The notes under the pieces were generated by a model that did no database searches, was not told the DNA's origin, and was given only the letters and a program-made list of their open reading frames with translations. Of a DNA stretch of 64,000 nt, positions 7,700-16,204 are shown piece by piece. Origin of the DNA: Cupriavidus basilensis (GTDB lineage Bacteria > Pseudomonadota > Gammaproteobacteria > Burkholderiales > Burkholderiaceae); assembly GCF_000876015.1 (NCBI RefSeq), contig NZ_BBQM01000033.1:1-64000 (forward strand), written 5' to 3'. Each line of letters opens with the position of its first letter. Within the stretch, counting starts at the first letter, position 1. Both the position numbers and the translations under genes were made by a program.

Positions 7700-9034
7700 C
7701 TATCCGACCTCGACGCGATTGCGCCCGGATGCCTTGGCCCGGTAGAGCGCGCGGTCCGCGCGCCGCATCAGCGCGTCGACGTCGGACTCGCCGGACTCGC
7801 GCGTGACCACGCCGATGCTGACGGTGAACGGAACCGGCTCCACGCGCCACGCGTGCTCGAAGTCCTGCTGCGCCACGCGCTGGCGCAGCCGCTCCGCGAT
7901 GCTGCGCGCGAGCCCGGCATCCGCGCCGGGCAGGGCCGCGACGAACTCCTCGCCGCCCCAGCGCGCGAACAGCTTGGACTCGTGCGCGATCGACATGCCG
8001 GCCTTCGCCAGCACGCGCAGCACCTCGTCGCCGACGTCGTGGCCGAAGCCGTCGTTGATCTTCTTGAAGAAATCGATGTCGAGAATGAACACCGACACGA
8101 TGTCGTCGGTGCCGAGCACCTTGTCGACGAAGTCCAGGAACTCGCGGCGGTTCGGCAGGCCGGTCAGGGCATCGGTCACGGCCTGCTTCTTCAGCAGCTC
8201 GATCAGCCGGGCGCGGTCGGTGATGTCGCGGATGACCGCGGTGAACTCGGTCACGCCGTCCACGTTGATCTTGGAGATCGAGATTTCGACCGGGATGATG
8301 GTGCCGTCGCGATGCCGCCCGTACACGCTGTTGCTCTCGTCCATGCGCGGCGGGCTCAGCGAGCGCAGGCTCATCTGCACCGAGTCCGCGAACTGCCGCA
8401 CGTGCTGCGGATGGCGCGCGCGGAATTTTTCCGGCAGCAGGGTTTCGATCGGCTGCCCGATCACCTCGGCCGAGGCGTAGCCGAACAGGTTCTCCGCCGC
8501 GCGGTTGAACAGCGTGATGTTGCGCTGCTCGTCGATCGTGACGATCGCGTCGTAGGCCGAGTCGACCACCGCGCGAAAGCGCGAGGTGCTGACTTCCAGC
8601 TCGTGCGCGAGATGCAGCTTCGCGGTGATGTCGACGCCGGTCACGAGAATCTCGGACACGGCCGCGCCGCCGTCCGCATGCCGGAAGGGTTTCAGCGTGA
8701 GGCGCCAGCGCCGCGCGCCTTCGGGGCGGCCGCATGCCTGCTCGGATGCCTGCCCGGGTGCCTGAGGAAATGCCTGCTCGAATTCCTGCGAGGCGCCGAA
8801 CCGGAAGCATTCCTGGAGTTTCGCGCGGAACCCGGGCTGCGCGCCGCCGGGAAACAGCGCGTCGAACGCGGCGGGAAAAACCGGCATCTCCGCGCGCGCG
8901 CCGCCGGTAATCCGGAAGAAGTGGTCGTTGCAGGCGGTGACGGCAAGCTCGCCGCGTGCATCGCGCCCGACGATGGCAACGGCAACCGCGATGCCGTCCT
9001 CGAAGTCCTGCGATTGGTTGAGCCGATCGGACAT
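7700..9034 (-). CDS. PAS-PAS-GGDEF diguanylate cyclase
   Basis: A 444-residue soluble protein (no transmembrane segment) that should make cyclic di-GMP. The N-terminal PAS-like region (about 15-150) is degenerate; a clear PAS/PAC domain follows (about 160-275; FRAVVDSAYDAIVTIDEQ ... TAVIRDITDRARL). The GGDEF domain (about 285-440) has DALTGLPNRREF and the catalytic signature GGEEF at 360-364. The inhibitory RxxD I-site normally five residues before the signature is absent, so product inhibition through that site is unlikely. Start chosen at MSDRLNQ; an in-frame ATG 27 codons earlier (9113-9115) is possible. No EAL domain is present. Confidence 0.9.
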   Translation of the reverse strand: MSDRLNQSQDFEDGIAVAVAIVGRDARGELAVTACNDHFFRITGGARAEMPVFPAAFDALFPGGAQPGFRAKLQECFRFGASQEFEQAFPQAPGQASEQACGRPEGARRWRLTLKPFRHADGGAAVSEILVTGVDITAKLHLAHELEVSTSRFRAVVDSAYDAIVTIDEQRNITLFNRAAENLFGYASAEVIGQPIETLLPEKFRARHPQHVRQFADSVQMSLRSLSPPRMDESNSVYGRHRDGTIIPVEISISKINVDGVTEFTAVIRDITDRARLIELLKKQAVTDALTGLPNRREFLDFVDKVLGTDDIVSVFILDIDFFKKINDGFGHDVGDEVLRVLAKAGMSIAHESKLFARWGGEEFVAALPGADAGLARSIAERLRQRVAQQDFEHAWRVEPVPFTVSIGVVTRESGESDVDALMRRADRALYRAKASGRNRVEVG

Positions 9035-9425
9035 ATGTTGCTTTGCGGGAGCCTGCTGTGCGGAAACCCTTCGCGGGCACCGTGAACTTGCCAATTCAAG
9101 TATCGTGAGGGCCATTGTTGCATAACCGGCCCCGCCCGATCGGCAGGCCTGCGGCGACCGGTCCCGTAGTGGGGTAAACGAGCCACGCCCGCCGGCAGCC
9201 GGGTCGGCAATGCGCGCCGGGGCCAGCGGCGGGTCCGGACCGGAGCGCGCGCTCAAAATGGCGCGCGACCCGCTTCCGCACCGCCGGATAAGTTGCTATC
9301 ATTTGCCGACCGACTGGTCGGTTAATTTTATCGGGCCTTTTTGTTGGGCCACAACGCCTCCCATATGGAAGAGAGGCCGCGCGCCGGCCAGGACCACCAG
9401 CCACCACCCAAGGCAGGAGACAACG
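9035..9425. other. 390-bp intergenic region upstream of paaG
   Basis: This region separates the leftward diguanylate cyclase from rightward paaG. It holds the TetR-type palindrome at 9309-9322 in an AT-rich patch (about 9296-9335), a GCGCGC..GCGCGC repeat near 9250-9268, and nothing that reads as a gene. Promoters for both flanking genes should lie here. Confidence 0.6.
9309..9322. promoter_or_regulatory. TetR-type operator, candidate PaaR site
   Basis: ACCGAC (9309-9314) and GTCGGT (9317-9322) form an inverted repeat with a 2-bp centre, followed by TAATTTTA. TetR-family repressors bind this kind of site, and the Burkholderiales phenylacetate repressor PaaR is a TetR protein, so this is the likely paaG promoter operator. 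No tetR gene lies in the window; the regulator must be encoded elsewhere. Confidence 0.55.
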
Positions 9426-10238
9426 ATGCCAGACACGCCCCCTCAGGCCAGCCTGACTTCCGGCCCGGTACTGCTCGCCTGGCACGGCCAGGTCGCGGTC
9501 ATCACGCTCAACCGCCCCGACAAGCTCAATGCCTTCACGCGCGAGATGCACGCCGTGCTCCAGCAGGCGCTCGACCACGTCGAGGCCGGCGGCGCCCGCG
9601 CGCTGCTGCTGACCGGCGCGGGCCGCGGCTTCTGCGCCGGGCAGGACCTGGCCGACCTGGACTTCACGCCGGGCGCCATGACCGATCTGGGCGAGCTGAT
9701 CGACGTCTGGTTCAACCGGCTGGTCCGCCGCCTGCAGAAGCTGCCCCTGCCGGTGGTGGCCGCCGTCAACGGCACCGCCGCGGGCGCTGGCGCCAACCTG
9801 GCGCTGGCCTGCGACATGGTGCTGGCGGCGCGCTCGGCCAGCTTCATCCAGGCCTTCGTCAAGATCGGCCTGGTCCCGGATTCGGGCGGCACCTGGCTGC
9901 TGCCCAGGCGCGTCGGCATGGCGCGCGCGCTCGGGCTGGCAATGACCGGCGACAAGCTCGGCGCCGACGAGGCCGAGAAATGGGGCCTGATCTGGGAAGT
10001 CATGGACGACCCGCTGCTGCCCGAGCAGGCGCTGGCGCTGGCCACGCACCTGGCGGCGCAGCCCACGCGCGCGCTGGCGGCCATCAAGCACGCCATGCAT
10101 GCCGGCGCGAGCCAGGGGCTCGACGCCCAGCTCGACCTGGAGCGCGACCTGCAGCGCGAGCTCGGCGCCTCGCATGACTACGCGGAGGGCGTGAACGCCT
10201 TCCTGGAAAAGCGCGCGCCCCGCTTCACCGGGCGCTAG
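9426..10238 (+). CDS. paaG: 1,2-epoxyphenylacetyl-CoA isomerase PaaG
   Basis: A 270-residue crotonase-family enzyme of aerobic phenylacetate breakdown, which isomerises ring 1,2-epoxyphenylacetyl-CoA to the oxepin-CoA. Distinctive PaaG features are LLTGAGRGFCAGQDL (about 62-75), AAGAGANLALACD (about 118-130) and VPDSGGTWLLPR with the key acid D152, which replaces the second Glu of hydratases. The C-terminal LEKRAPRFTGR is the usual family ending. GGAG about 8 nt upstream of the ATG supports the start. It is followed by paaI and paaK, which identifies the pathway. The oxygenase genes (paaABCDE) are not in the window. Confidence 0.95.
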   Translation: MPDTPPQASLTSGPVLLAWHGQVAVITLNRPDKLNAFTREMHAVLQQALDHVEAGGARALLLTGAGRGFCAGQDLADLDFTPGAMTDLGELIDVWFNRLVRRLQKLPLPVVAAVNGTAAGAGANLALACDMVLAARSASFIQAFVKIGLVPDSGGTWLLPRRVGMARALGLAMTGDKLGADEAEKWGLIWEVMDDPLLPEQALALATHLAAQPTRALAAIKHAMHAGASQGLDAQLDLERDLQRELGASHDYAEGVNAFLEKRAPRFTGR

Positions 10239-10318
10239 GCCACTTGCCTCAACGCCCGCTTCAACGCCCGGCGATTGCACGCCTTCCCCACGCCTCCCCG
10301 CCCCACCAGGAGACCAGC

Positions 10319-10765
10319 TTGACCCAGACTCCACAGGCCCTCGCCGAAGCGGCCGCCGCCAGCATGTACGAAGCCGATGCCTGCAGCCGCTGGCTCGGCA
10401 TCACCCTCGAGGCCGTGCGCCCCGGCTACGCGCGCCTGTCGATGCCGGTGCGGCCCGAATTCCTCAACGGCCACGGCATCTGCCACGGCGGGCTGATGTT
10501 CACGCTGGCCGATTCCACCTTCGCCTTCGCCTGCAACAGCCACAACATCAACACGGTGGCGGCCGGCTGCAGCATCGAGTTCCTCAAGCCCGTGCACGGC
10601 GGCGACCTGCTCACGGCCGAGGCCACCGAGCAGGTCCTGTCCGGGCGGCACGGCATCTACGACATCCGCGTCACCAACCGCGCCGGCGAGACCGTGGCGA
10701 TGTTCCGCGGCAAGTCCGCGCAGATCAAGGGCCACGTGGTCGCCCCGCCCGAGCCCGCGCGGTAG
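10319..10765 (+). CDS. paaI: hydroxyphenylacetyl-CoA thioesterase PaaI
   Basis: A 148-residue hotdog-fold thioesterase that rescues CoA from dead-end phenylacetate intermediates. The signature GHGICHGGLMFTLADSTFAFA (residues about 51-71) carries the catalytic Asp65. The chosen start is TTG at 10319, because AGGAGA lies 5-6 nt before it and the protein then begins MTQTPQALAE as in other PaaI proteins; no ATG fits, and the longer frame from 10244 would run through the ribosome site. It sits 80 nt after paaG and 72 nt before paaK in the same operon. Confidence 0.9.
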   Translation: MTQTPQALAEAAAASMYEADACSRWLGITLEAVRPGYARLSMPVRPEFLNGHGICHGGLMFTLADSTFAFACNSHNINTVAAGCSIEFLKPVHGGDLLTAEATEQVLSGRHGIYDIRVTNRAGETVAMFRGKSAQIKGHVVAPPEPAR

Positions 10766-10779
10766 GCTTCGCCGCCATA

Positions 10780-10790
10780 CCCCCCCCCCC
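10780..10790. repeat. homopolymer run of eleven C
   Basis: Eleven consecutive C residues lie between the paaI stop and the paaK ribosome site. Such tracts slip during replication and are also frequent assembly errors; here the run is noncoding and could alter only the paaI-paaK spacing. Confidence 0.8.
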
Positions 10791-10837
10791 GCAAAACGCC
10801 AGCCGGAAACACAAGCCCCCAACGCGCAGGAGACACC

Positions 10838-12142
10838 ATGAGCACGCGCCTCACAGATCTGCCGCTAGAGCCGATCGAGACCGCCAGCCGCGACGCATTG
10901 CAGGCCTTGCAGCTCGAGCGCCTGAAATGGTCGCTCGACCACGCCTACCGGAACTCGCCGGTCTACCGCCGCAAGTTCGACGCCGCCGGCGTGCACCCGG
11001 ACCAGCTGCGCTCGCTGGCCGACCTCGCCCGCTTTCCGTTCACCGCCAAGCAGGACCTGCGCGACAACTATCCGTTCGGCATGTTCGCCGTGCCGCAGGA
11101 CCGCATCGCGCGCATCCACGCCTCGTCGGGCACCACCGGCAAGCCCACGGTGGTGGGCTACACCCTCAACGACATCGACAACTGGGCCACCGTGGTGGCG
11201 CGCTCGGTGCGCGCGGCCGGCGCGCGGCGCGGCGACAAGGTGCACATCAGCTACGGCTACGGCCTGTTTACCGGCGGCCTCGGCGCGCACTACGGCGTGG
11301 AGAAGGCCGGCCTCACCGCGATCCCGTTCGGCGGCGGCCAGACCGAGCGCCAGGTGCAGCTGATCCAGGACTTCAAACCCGAGGTCATCATGGTCACGCC
11401 GAGCTACATGCTGGCAATCGCCGACGAGTTCGAGCGCCAGGGCATCGACCCGGCCTCCACCTCGCTGCGCGTGGGCATCTTCGGCGCCGAGCCGTGGACG
11501 CCCGAGATGCGCGTGGCCATCGAGAAGCGCCTGGGCATCTCGGCGGTGGACATCTACGGGCTGTCGGAAGTGATGGGGCCGGGCGTGGCCAGCGAATGCG
11601 CCGAGACCAAGGACGGCCCGACCATCTGGGAGGATCATTTCTACCCGGAGGTGATCGACCCGGACACCGGCGAGGTGCTGCCCGACGGCGAATTCGGCGA
11701 GCTGGTCTTCACCACGCTGAGCAAGGAAGCGCTGCCCATCGTGCGCTACCGCACGCGCGACCTGACCCGCCTGCTGCCCGGCAGCGCGCGCGCCGCGTTC
11801 CGCCGCATGGAGAAGGTCACGGGCCGCTCGGACGACATGATGATCATCCGCGGCGTCAACGTGTTCCCCTCGCAGATCGAGGAGCTGATCCTCAGGCACG
11901 CCGAGCTGGCGCCGCACTACCAGTGCGTGCTGACCAAGGATGGCCATCTCGACGTGCTGACCGTGCGCGTGGAGTGCGCGCACGGCGTGGACCCGGCCGG
12001 CACGCGGCAGGCCAGCGCAAAGCTGACCTACGACATCAAGGCCTACATCGGCGTGACCGTCGGCATCGAGATCCTGCCCGCCGGCGGCGTCGAGCGCTCG
12101 GTCGGCAAGGCGCGCCGCATCGTCGACCAGCGCCCGCGCTGA
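10838..12142 (+). CDS. paaK: phenylacetate-CoA ligase PaaK
   Basis: A 434-residue AMP-forming ligase that activates phenylacetate to phenylacetyl-CoA, the first step of the pathway. It shows the family ATP-binding loop SSGTTGKPTVVGYT (about 97-110), the GAEPW and YGLSEVMGPG adenylate segments, RYRTRDLT, and the C-terminal swinging domain beginning GRSDDMMIIRGVNVFPSQIE. Length matches the family. GGAG about 7 nt upstream fixes the start. It is the last gene of the paaG-paaI-paaK unit and runs convergently into mltA. Confidence 0.96.
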   Translation: MSTRLTDLPLEPIETASRDALQALQLERLKWSLDHAYRNSPVYRRKFDAAGVHPDQLRSLADLARFPFTAKQDLRDNYPFGMFAVPQDRIARIHASSGTTGKPTVVGYTLNDIDNWATVVARSVRAAGARRGDKVHISYGYGLFTGGLGAHYGVEKAGLTAIPFGGGQTERQVQLIQDFKPEVIMVTPSYMLAIADEFERQGIDPASTSLRVGIFGAEPWTPEMRVAIEKRLGISAVDIYGLSEVMGPGVASECAETKDGPTIWEDHFYPEVIDPDTGEVLPDGEFGELVFTTLSKEALPIVRYRTRDLTRLLPGSARAAFRRMEKVTGRSDDMMIIRGVNVFPSQIEELILRHAELAPHYQCVLTKDGHLDVLTVRVECAHGVDPAGTRQASAKLTYDIKAYIGVTVGIEILPAGGVERSVGKARRIVDQRPR

Positions 12143-12173
12143 GCGGACGCACCGCCGGCGCCATTGCTCCGGC

Positions 12174-13334
12174 CTAGCTGCGCGGCATCAGCACCCACAT
12201 GCGGCCGCCTTGCTTCATGCGGCCGGCGGCCTCGCCGGCCGCGTCGCCGGCGCCCCAGAAGAAGTCGGCGCGCACCCCGCCCTTGATGGCCGAGCCGGTG
12301 TCCTGCGCGAACATCAGGCGCTGGATCGGCTCGGCCGACAGCGGCCGCGTGGTGGACAGGAACACCGGCACGCCGAGCGGAATGGTGGCCGGATCGACCG
12401 CGATCGAGCGCTCCGCGGTCAGCGGCACGCCGAGCGCGCCGACCGGGCCTTCGTTGGTCGGCGGCAGCTCGCGGAAGAACACGAAGCGCGGATTGACGTT
12501 GAGCATCTCGTCCACGCGGCCCGGATTGGAGCGCGCCCAGCCCTTGATGCCCTGCATGGTGGCCTGCGCCGGCGTGATCTCGCCGCGGTCCAGCAGCCAC
12601 TTGCCGAACGAGCGGAACGGCTGGTCGTTGGTGCCGCCGAAGCCCACCCGCATCGTGGTGCCGTCCTGCAGGCGGATGCGGCCCGAGCCCTGGATCTGCA
12701 GGAACGCGGCTTCCACGGCGTCGTCCACCCACACCAGCTCGTGGCCGCGCAGCGCCGGGTTCTGCAGCAGCTCGCCGCGCGCCGGCAGCGGCCGGCTGCC
12801 CCACTGGGCCGGCTTGCGGTAGAGCGGAATCTGGTACTGGCCCTGGCGCGTGCGCGAGCCGTGCAGGATCGGCTCGTAGTAGCCGGTGATCAGGCCGCTG
12901 TCGGTGCCGTCGCCGTTGACCACGCGGTACGGCTGGAAGTTGGATTCGAAGTAGGCGCGCATGGCGCCCAGGTCGCCGGCGTCGACCATCAGGCCGATCG
13001 CGCAGACGCGGTTCCATTCGGCGCGCTTCTTGAGCGCCTGGCAGCTGGCCTGCAGCGCCGGCCACGCGGCGCGCACGTCGTCCTGGCTCCAGCCGCCGAT
13101 CTCGGCCCAACTGGCGGCCTGCAACTGGCCCTTCTGGCCGGAGGCGGCCGGCGGCACCCCGGGGCGCGCGCCGCCGGGCCCCTCGACACGCGGCGGCGGC
13201 CCGCTCATGCAGCCGGCCAGCAGCGTCGCCGCCGCGGCCAGCGCGAGCCAGCCGGCGCGCCGCGCGCGCGCGGCGCCGGACACGGGCGCCGGCAGGAAAA
13301 AGGAGAAACGGGGAAAGGAATCCGGATAAGCCAT
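12174..13334 (-). CDS. mltA: membrane-bound lytic murein transglycosylase A
   Basis: A 386-residue outer-membrane lipoprotein that cleaves peptidoglycan glycan strands, forming 1,6-anhydromuramic ends. There is a long N-terminal region, then a lipobox LLAGC with the lipidated Cys at about residue 42. The MltA domain spans about 105-270 (GLITGYYEPILHGSRTRQG, IQGSGRIRLQDG) and a 3D domain ends the protein (LMFAQDTGSAIKGGVRADFF, holding the conserved Asp). The chosen ATG has no strong ribosome site and leaves an unusually long basic n-region, so a later start near residue 20 (Val-Ser-Gly) is possible. It is divergent from a small membrane protein gene. Confidence 0.9.
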   Translation of the reverse strand: MAYPDSFPRFSFFLPAPVSGAARARRAGWLALAAAATLLAGCMSGPPPRVEGPGGARPGVPPAASGQKGQLQAASWAEIGGWSQDDVRAAWPALQASCQALKKRAEWNRVCAIGLMVDAGDLGAMRAYFESNFQPYRVVNGDGTDSGLITGYYEPILHGSRTRQGQYQIPLYRKPAQWGSRPLPARGELLQNPALRGHELVWVDDAVEAAFLQIQGSGRIRLQDGTTMRVGFGGTNDQPFRSFGKWLLDRGEITPAQATMQGIKGWARSNPGRVDEMLNVNPRFVFFRELPPTNEGPVGALGVPLTAERSIAVDPATIPLGVPVFLSTTRPLSAEPIQRLMFAQDTGSAIKGGVRADFFWGAGDAAGEAAGRMKQGGRMWVLMPRS

Positions 13335-13422
13335 CTTGATTGGGTAAGAACTCGGAACCGCGAGGACGGCCGCATCTGCCGATGCCCTACAATGCCCAGC
13401 GTCGCCTCCAAGTGATCCTGCC

Positions 13423-13632
13423 ATGAGCCAGTTTTTCGAAGCCCATCCCATGCTGCTGTTCGCCCTCGAGGCCGGCGTGGCGCTCTTCCTGCTGATCTTC
13501 ATCGTGGTCTGGACGATGGGCACGGCGAAAAAGAACCCGCGCCCCACCCGCGCGCCCGACGATCATCCCTCGCGCGCGGCCCAGGACGGCAGCGCCGCCC
13601 GCCAGGATCAGGACAGCGCGCCGGGGCACTAG
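13423..13632 (+). CDS. small single-pass membrane protein
   Basis: A 69-residue protein with one transmembrane helix (about residues 9-31, PMLLFALEAGVALFLLIFIV) followed by a hydrophilic, probably disordered C-terminal tail rich in Arg, Asp and Gln. No family is recognised. TACAAT at 13388-13393 could be a -10 element, which would put transcription start about 20 nt before the ATG. It is divergent from mltA and convergent with apaG. The reading frame is clean and the codon use matches its neighbours, so it is probably a real gene. Confidence 0.6.
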   Translation: MSQFFEAHPMLLFALEAGVALFLLIFIVVWTMGTAKKNPRPTRAPDDHPSRAAQDGSAARQDQDSAPGH

Positions 13633-13691
13633 GTTCCTCGCCACATTCGTATCACATCGGCATCACATCGGCACCGCGCCGGCACCGGCCA

Positions 13692-14066
13692 TCAGTGGAG
13701 CATGCGCGGCAGCACCAGCGCGAACTCCGGAATCGGCACCTCGAAGCGGTGGCCGTCCTCGGCCACGCAGAAATATTCGCCCTTCATCGAGCCGATCGGC
13801 GTCGAGATGGTGGCCCAGCTGGTGTATTCGAAGTGCTCGCCCGGCTTGAGCAGCGGCTGGTGGCCCACCACGCCGAGGCCGGCCACCTCCTGCGTGCCGT
13901 TGTCGCTGTCGATGATGACCCAGTGGCGCGAGATGAGCTGCGCGGCCACCTCGCCGGTATTGTGGATGGTGATGGTGTAGGCGAAGGCATGGCGCCCGCG
14001 CTCGGGGTCGGACTGGTCGGCCAGGTACTGGGTACGCACGGCCACGGAAAACGCGTATTCGCTCAT
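13692..14066 (-). CDS. apaG: ApaG protein (DUF525)
   Basis: A 124-residue single-domain protein of the ApaG/DUF525 family with a fibronectin III-like beta fold. Recognisable segments are AFAYTITIHNTGEVAAQLISRHW (in two parts), VVGHQPLLKPGEHFEYTS and the glycine-containing GSMKGEYFC. In enterobacteria apaG is linked to cobalt/magnesium homeostasis and sits with apaH and ksgA, but here it stands beside rpe, an order often seen in Burkholderiales. The biochemical role is not settled. Start chosen at MSEYAF; no strong ribosome site is present. Confidence 0.93.
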   Translation of the reverse strand: MSEYAFSVAVRTQYLADQSDPERGRHAFAYTITIHNTGEVAAQLISRHWVIIDSDNGTQEVAGLGVVGHQPLLKPGEHFEYTSWATISTPIGSMKGEYFCVAEDGHRFEVPIPEFALVLPRMLH

Positions 14067-14243
14067 TGTCGGCACATCGCGGCAGGATAGGGTAGCCGCA
14101 TTGTGCGGCAACGCCGGGGGTGCGGCAAGCCGCGCGCCCGGGCGCGGCGCGTCCGGCATGGCGGCCTTGCCCCGCCCGGGAAGGGTAAAATACCGGACTT
14201 CGCGCTGGATTTGCGCTGAACGCACCCCCACGAGCCCGCCGCC

Positions 14244-14957
14244 ATGAGCACCGCCGACTACCGCATCGCCCCCTCCATCCTGTCCGCCGACTTCGCCCGC
14301 CTGGGCGAAGAAGTCAAGCGCGTGACCGCGGACGGCGCCGACTGGATCCACTTCGACGTGATGGACAACCATTACGTGCCGAACCTGACCGTGGGCCCGC
14401 TGGTGTGCGAGGCGATCCGCCCGCACGTGACGGCGCCGATCGACGTGCACCTGATGGTGCGCCCGGTGGACCGCATCGTGCCGGACTTCGCCAAGGCCGG
14501 CGCCAACATCATCACCTTCCACCCGGAAGCCAGCGAGCACGTCGACCGCACGCTCGCGCTGATCCGCGACCACGGCTGCCAGGCCGGGCTGGTGTTCAAC
14601 CCGGCCACGCCGCTGAACCACCTCGACCACGTCATGGACCGCCTCGACGTGATCCTGCTGATGTCGGTCAACCCGGGCTTCGGCGGCCAGTCCTTCATCC
14701 CCGAGACGCTCAACAAGCTGCGCGCCGCGCGCCAGCGCATCGACGCCTACGCCGAGCGCACCGGCCGGCGCATCCTGCTGGAGGTGGACGGCGGCGTGAA
14801 GGTGGACAACATCGCCGAGATCGCCGCGGCCGGCGCCGACACCTTCGTGGCCGGCTCGGCCGTGTTCGGCAAGCCGGATGCCGACGGCGGCTACAAGGGC
14901 GTGCTGGCGGCGCTGCGCGCCGAGCTGGCCAAGGCAGCCAAGGCGGGCCGGCAATGA
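14244..14957 (+). CDS. rpe: ribulose-phosphate 3-epimerase
   Basis: A 237-residue TIM-barrel enzyme that interconverts ribulose 5-phosphate and xylulose 5-phosphate in the pentose phosphate and Calvin cycles. Metal and catalytic residues sit in IHFDVMD (H36, D38, with D41 nearby), IDVHLMV and LEVDGGV; the phosphate loop is near [17 protein letters not shown] is the usual flexible loop. The stop overlaps the ATG of gph by the ATGA arrangement, so translation is coupled. apaG diverges upstream. Confidence 0.96.
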   Translation: MSTADYRIAPSILSADFARLGEEVKRVTADGADWIHFDVMDNHYVPNLTVGPLVCEAIRPHVTAPIDVHLMVRPVDRIVPDFAKAGANIITFHPEASEHVDRTLALIRDHGCQAGLVFNPATPLNHLDHVMDRLDVILLMSVNPGFGGQSFIPETLNKLRAARQRIDAYAERTGRRILLEVDGGVKVDNIAEIAAAGADTFVAGSAVFGKPDADGGYKGVLAALRAELAKAAKAGRQ

Positions 14958-15685
14958 GCACGGCCCGGCTCAAGCGCACCGACTGGCGCGGCATCCGCGG
15001 CGTCATCGTCGACCTGGACGGCACGATGGTCGACACCGCCGGCGACTTCCACGCCGCGGTCAACGCCATGCTGGCCGCGCTGGCGCATCTGCACCCGCAT
15101 CTCGGGCCGCTGGCGCCGCTGGCGCGCGAGCAGATCGTCAGCTTCGTCGGCAAGGGCTCGGAAAACCTGATCCGGCGCGTGCTCGACGCGCGCCTCTCGC
15201 CGGCCCACGCCAACGGCATGTTCGCCGACGCGCTGGCGCTGTACGACCGCGAGTACATCCACATCAACGGCCAGTTCTCGCACGTCTACCCCGGCGTGGC
15301 CGAAGGGCTGGCCGCGCTCAAGGGCGCCGGCCTGCGCCTGGCCTGCGTCACCAACAAGCCGCACAACTTCACCGAGCCGCTGCTCGCCAGGACCGGCCTG
15401 GCGCGCTTCTTCGAGCTGGTCTACGGCGGCGACGCCTTCGCCCTGCGCAAGCCCGATCCGCTGCCGCTGCTCAAGGTGGCCGAGGCGTTCCGGCTGGAAG
15501 CAGCCGAGATGGCCGCCATCGGCGACTCGGAAAACGACGCCCGCGCCGCGCGCGCGGCCGGCATGGGCGTGCTGCTGGTGCCTTACGGCTACAACCACGG
15601 CAACCCTGTACAAGGCGTCGACGCCGATGGTATAGTCGATTCCATTGCCCAGGCGGCTGAGGTGCTTGCGTCACATTGCAGATAA
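14954..15685 (+). CDS. gph: phosphoglycolate phosphatase (HAD family)
   Basis: A 243-residue haloacid dehalogenase-type phosphatase that removes phosphate from 2-phosphoglycolate. Motif I is [10 protein letters not shown] with nucleophile D20 and acid D22; motif II is CVTNKP; motif III is the Lys of LRKPDPLPL; motif IV is [11 protein letters not shown] helical cap lies between motifs I and II. It starts inside the rpe stop codon (ATGA) and is followed by the trp leader, with a possible promoter in its 3' end. The rpe-gph-trpEGDC order is common in beta-proteobacteria. Confidence 0.94.
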   Translation: MSTARLKRTDWRGIRGVIVDLDGTMVDTAGDFHAAVNAMLAALAHLHPHLGPLAPLAREQIVSFVGKGSENLIRRVLDARLSPAHANGMFADALALYDREYIHINGQFSHVYPGVAEGLAALKGAGLRLACVTNKPHNFTEPLLARTGLARFFELVYGGDAFALRKPDPLPLLKVAEAFRLEAAEMAAIGDSENDARAARAAGMGVLLVPYGYNHGNPVQGVDADGIVDSIAQAAEVLASHCR

Positions 15686-16204
15686 AGCGATTGGCGGATC
15701 GGGCACCGGCGGCAAGAGCCAGGCAAGCCTCCAGCGGCGCCGGACACGACCCAACGGTTTTCTCCGGACCGCCGCATCCAAACCGTAAATCGCTGAACAC
15801 GATTTCATGTTTCTGAACCGCAAGCGCATCTCTTCTGGCAGTGATCGGCAGGCCTGGCCCTGGCGTCGCTGGCGTGCCTTCCAACAGGCGTAAAGTGCGT
15901 TCGCGAGTCTCCTGACCGCCCCCGTCTTCCCGGATCTGCTGCATCGTCGATGCACTAACATGGAACGGGGCCGGCCAGACCGGCAGGTTGCCGGACCTTC
16001 ACAGTATTCCCAGCCGCCCGACATCCCAGGCCCCGCGCCTGCTGTCCCCCGAACGCGCTGCACGCCCACCCCGGCCGTGCGCGGACGCTTGTTCCGCGCC
16101 AGGTCCTTCCCCGGGGCGGGTCTGACGACCTTCCAGCCCCAAGTTGCCGACATCGCGGCGAGCGCACAGCCCAGGGCACCGCGCCGCCGCACAAGAGGAT
16201 CGAC
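15686..16204 (+). promoter_or_regulatory. trpE leader region, candidate attenuator
   Basis: A 519-nt region between gph and trpE. It contains a 28-codon leader ORF with three Trp codons (15807-15893), a perfect TGCATC/GATGCA hairpin with a 3-nt loop (15940-15954) and a GC-rich CCGGCA/TGCCGG hairpin (15980-15994). No hairpin is followed by a convincing T-run, so a classical attenuator terminator could not be pinpointed. A TGTACA...TATAGT pair with about 18 nt spacing around 15608-15637, inside the end of gph, is a weak promoter candidate. An 82-codon frame at 15960-16208 looks like noise. Confidence 0.6.
15807..15893 (+). CDS. trpL: trp operon leader peptide
   Basis: A 28-residue ORF starting MFLNRKRISSGSDRQ and containing the cluster WPWRRW before its TAA stop. 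Three Trp codons within six in a short ORF upstream of trpE are the hallmark of a tryptophan attenuation leader: ribosome stalling at low charged tRNA-Trp would change downstream RNA folding. The ribosome site is weak. The Trp cluster and position make the call; the mechanism is inferred from known trp leaders. The 310-nt gap from its stop to trpE is longer than usual. Confidence 0.8.
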   Translation: MFLNRKRISSGSDRQAWPWRRWRAFQQA

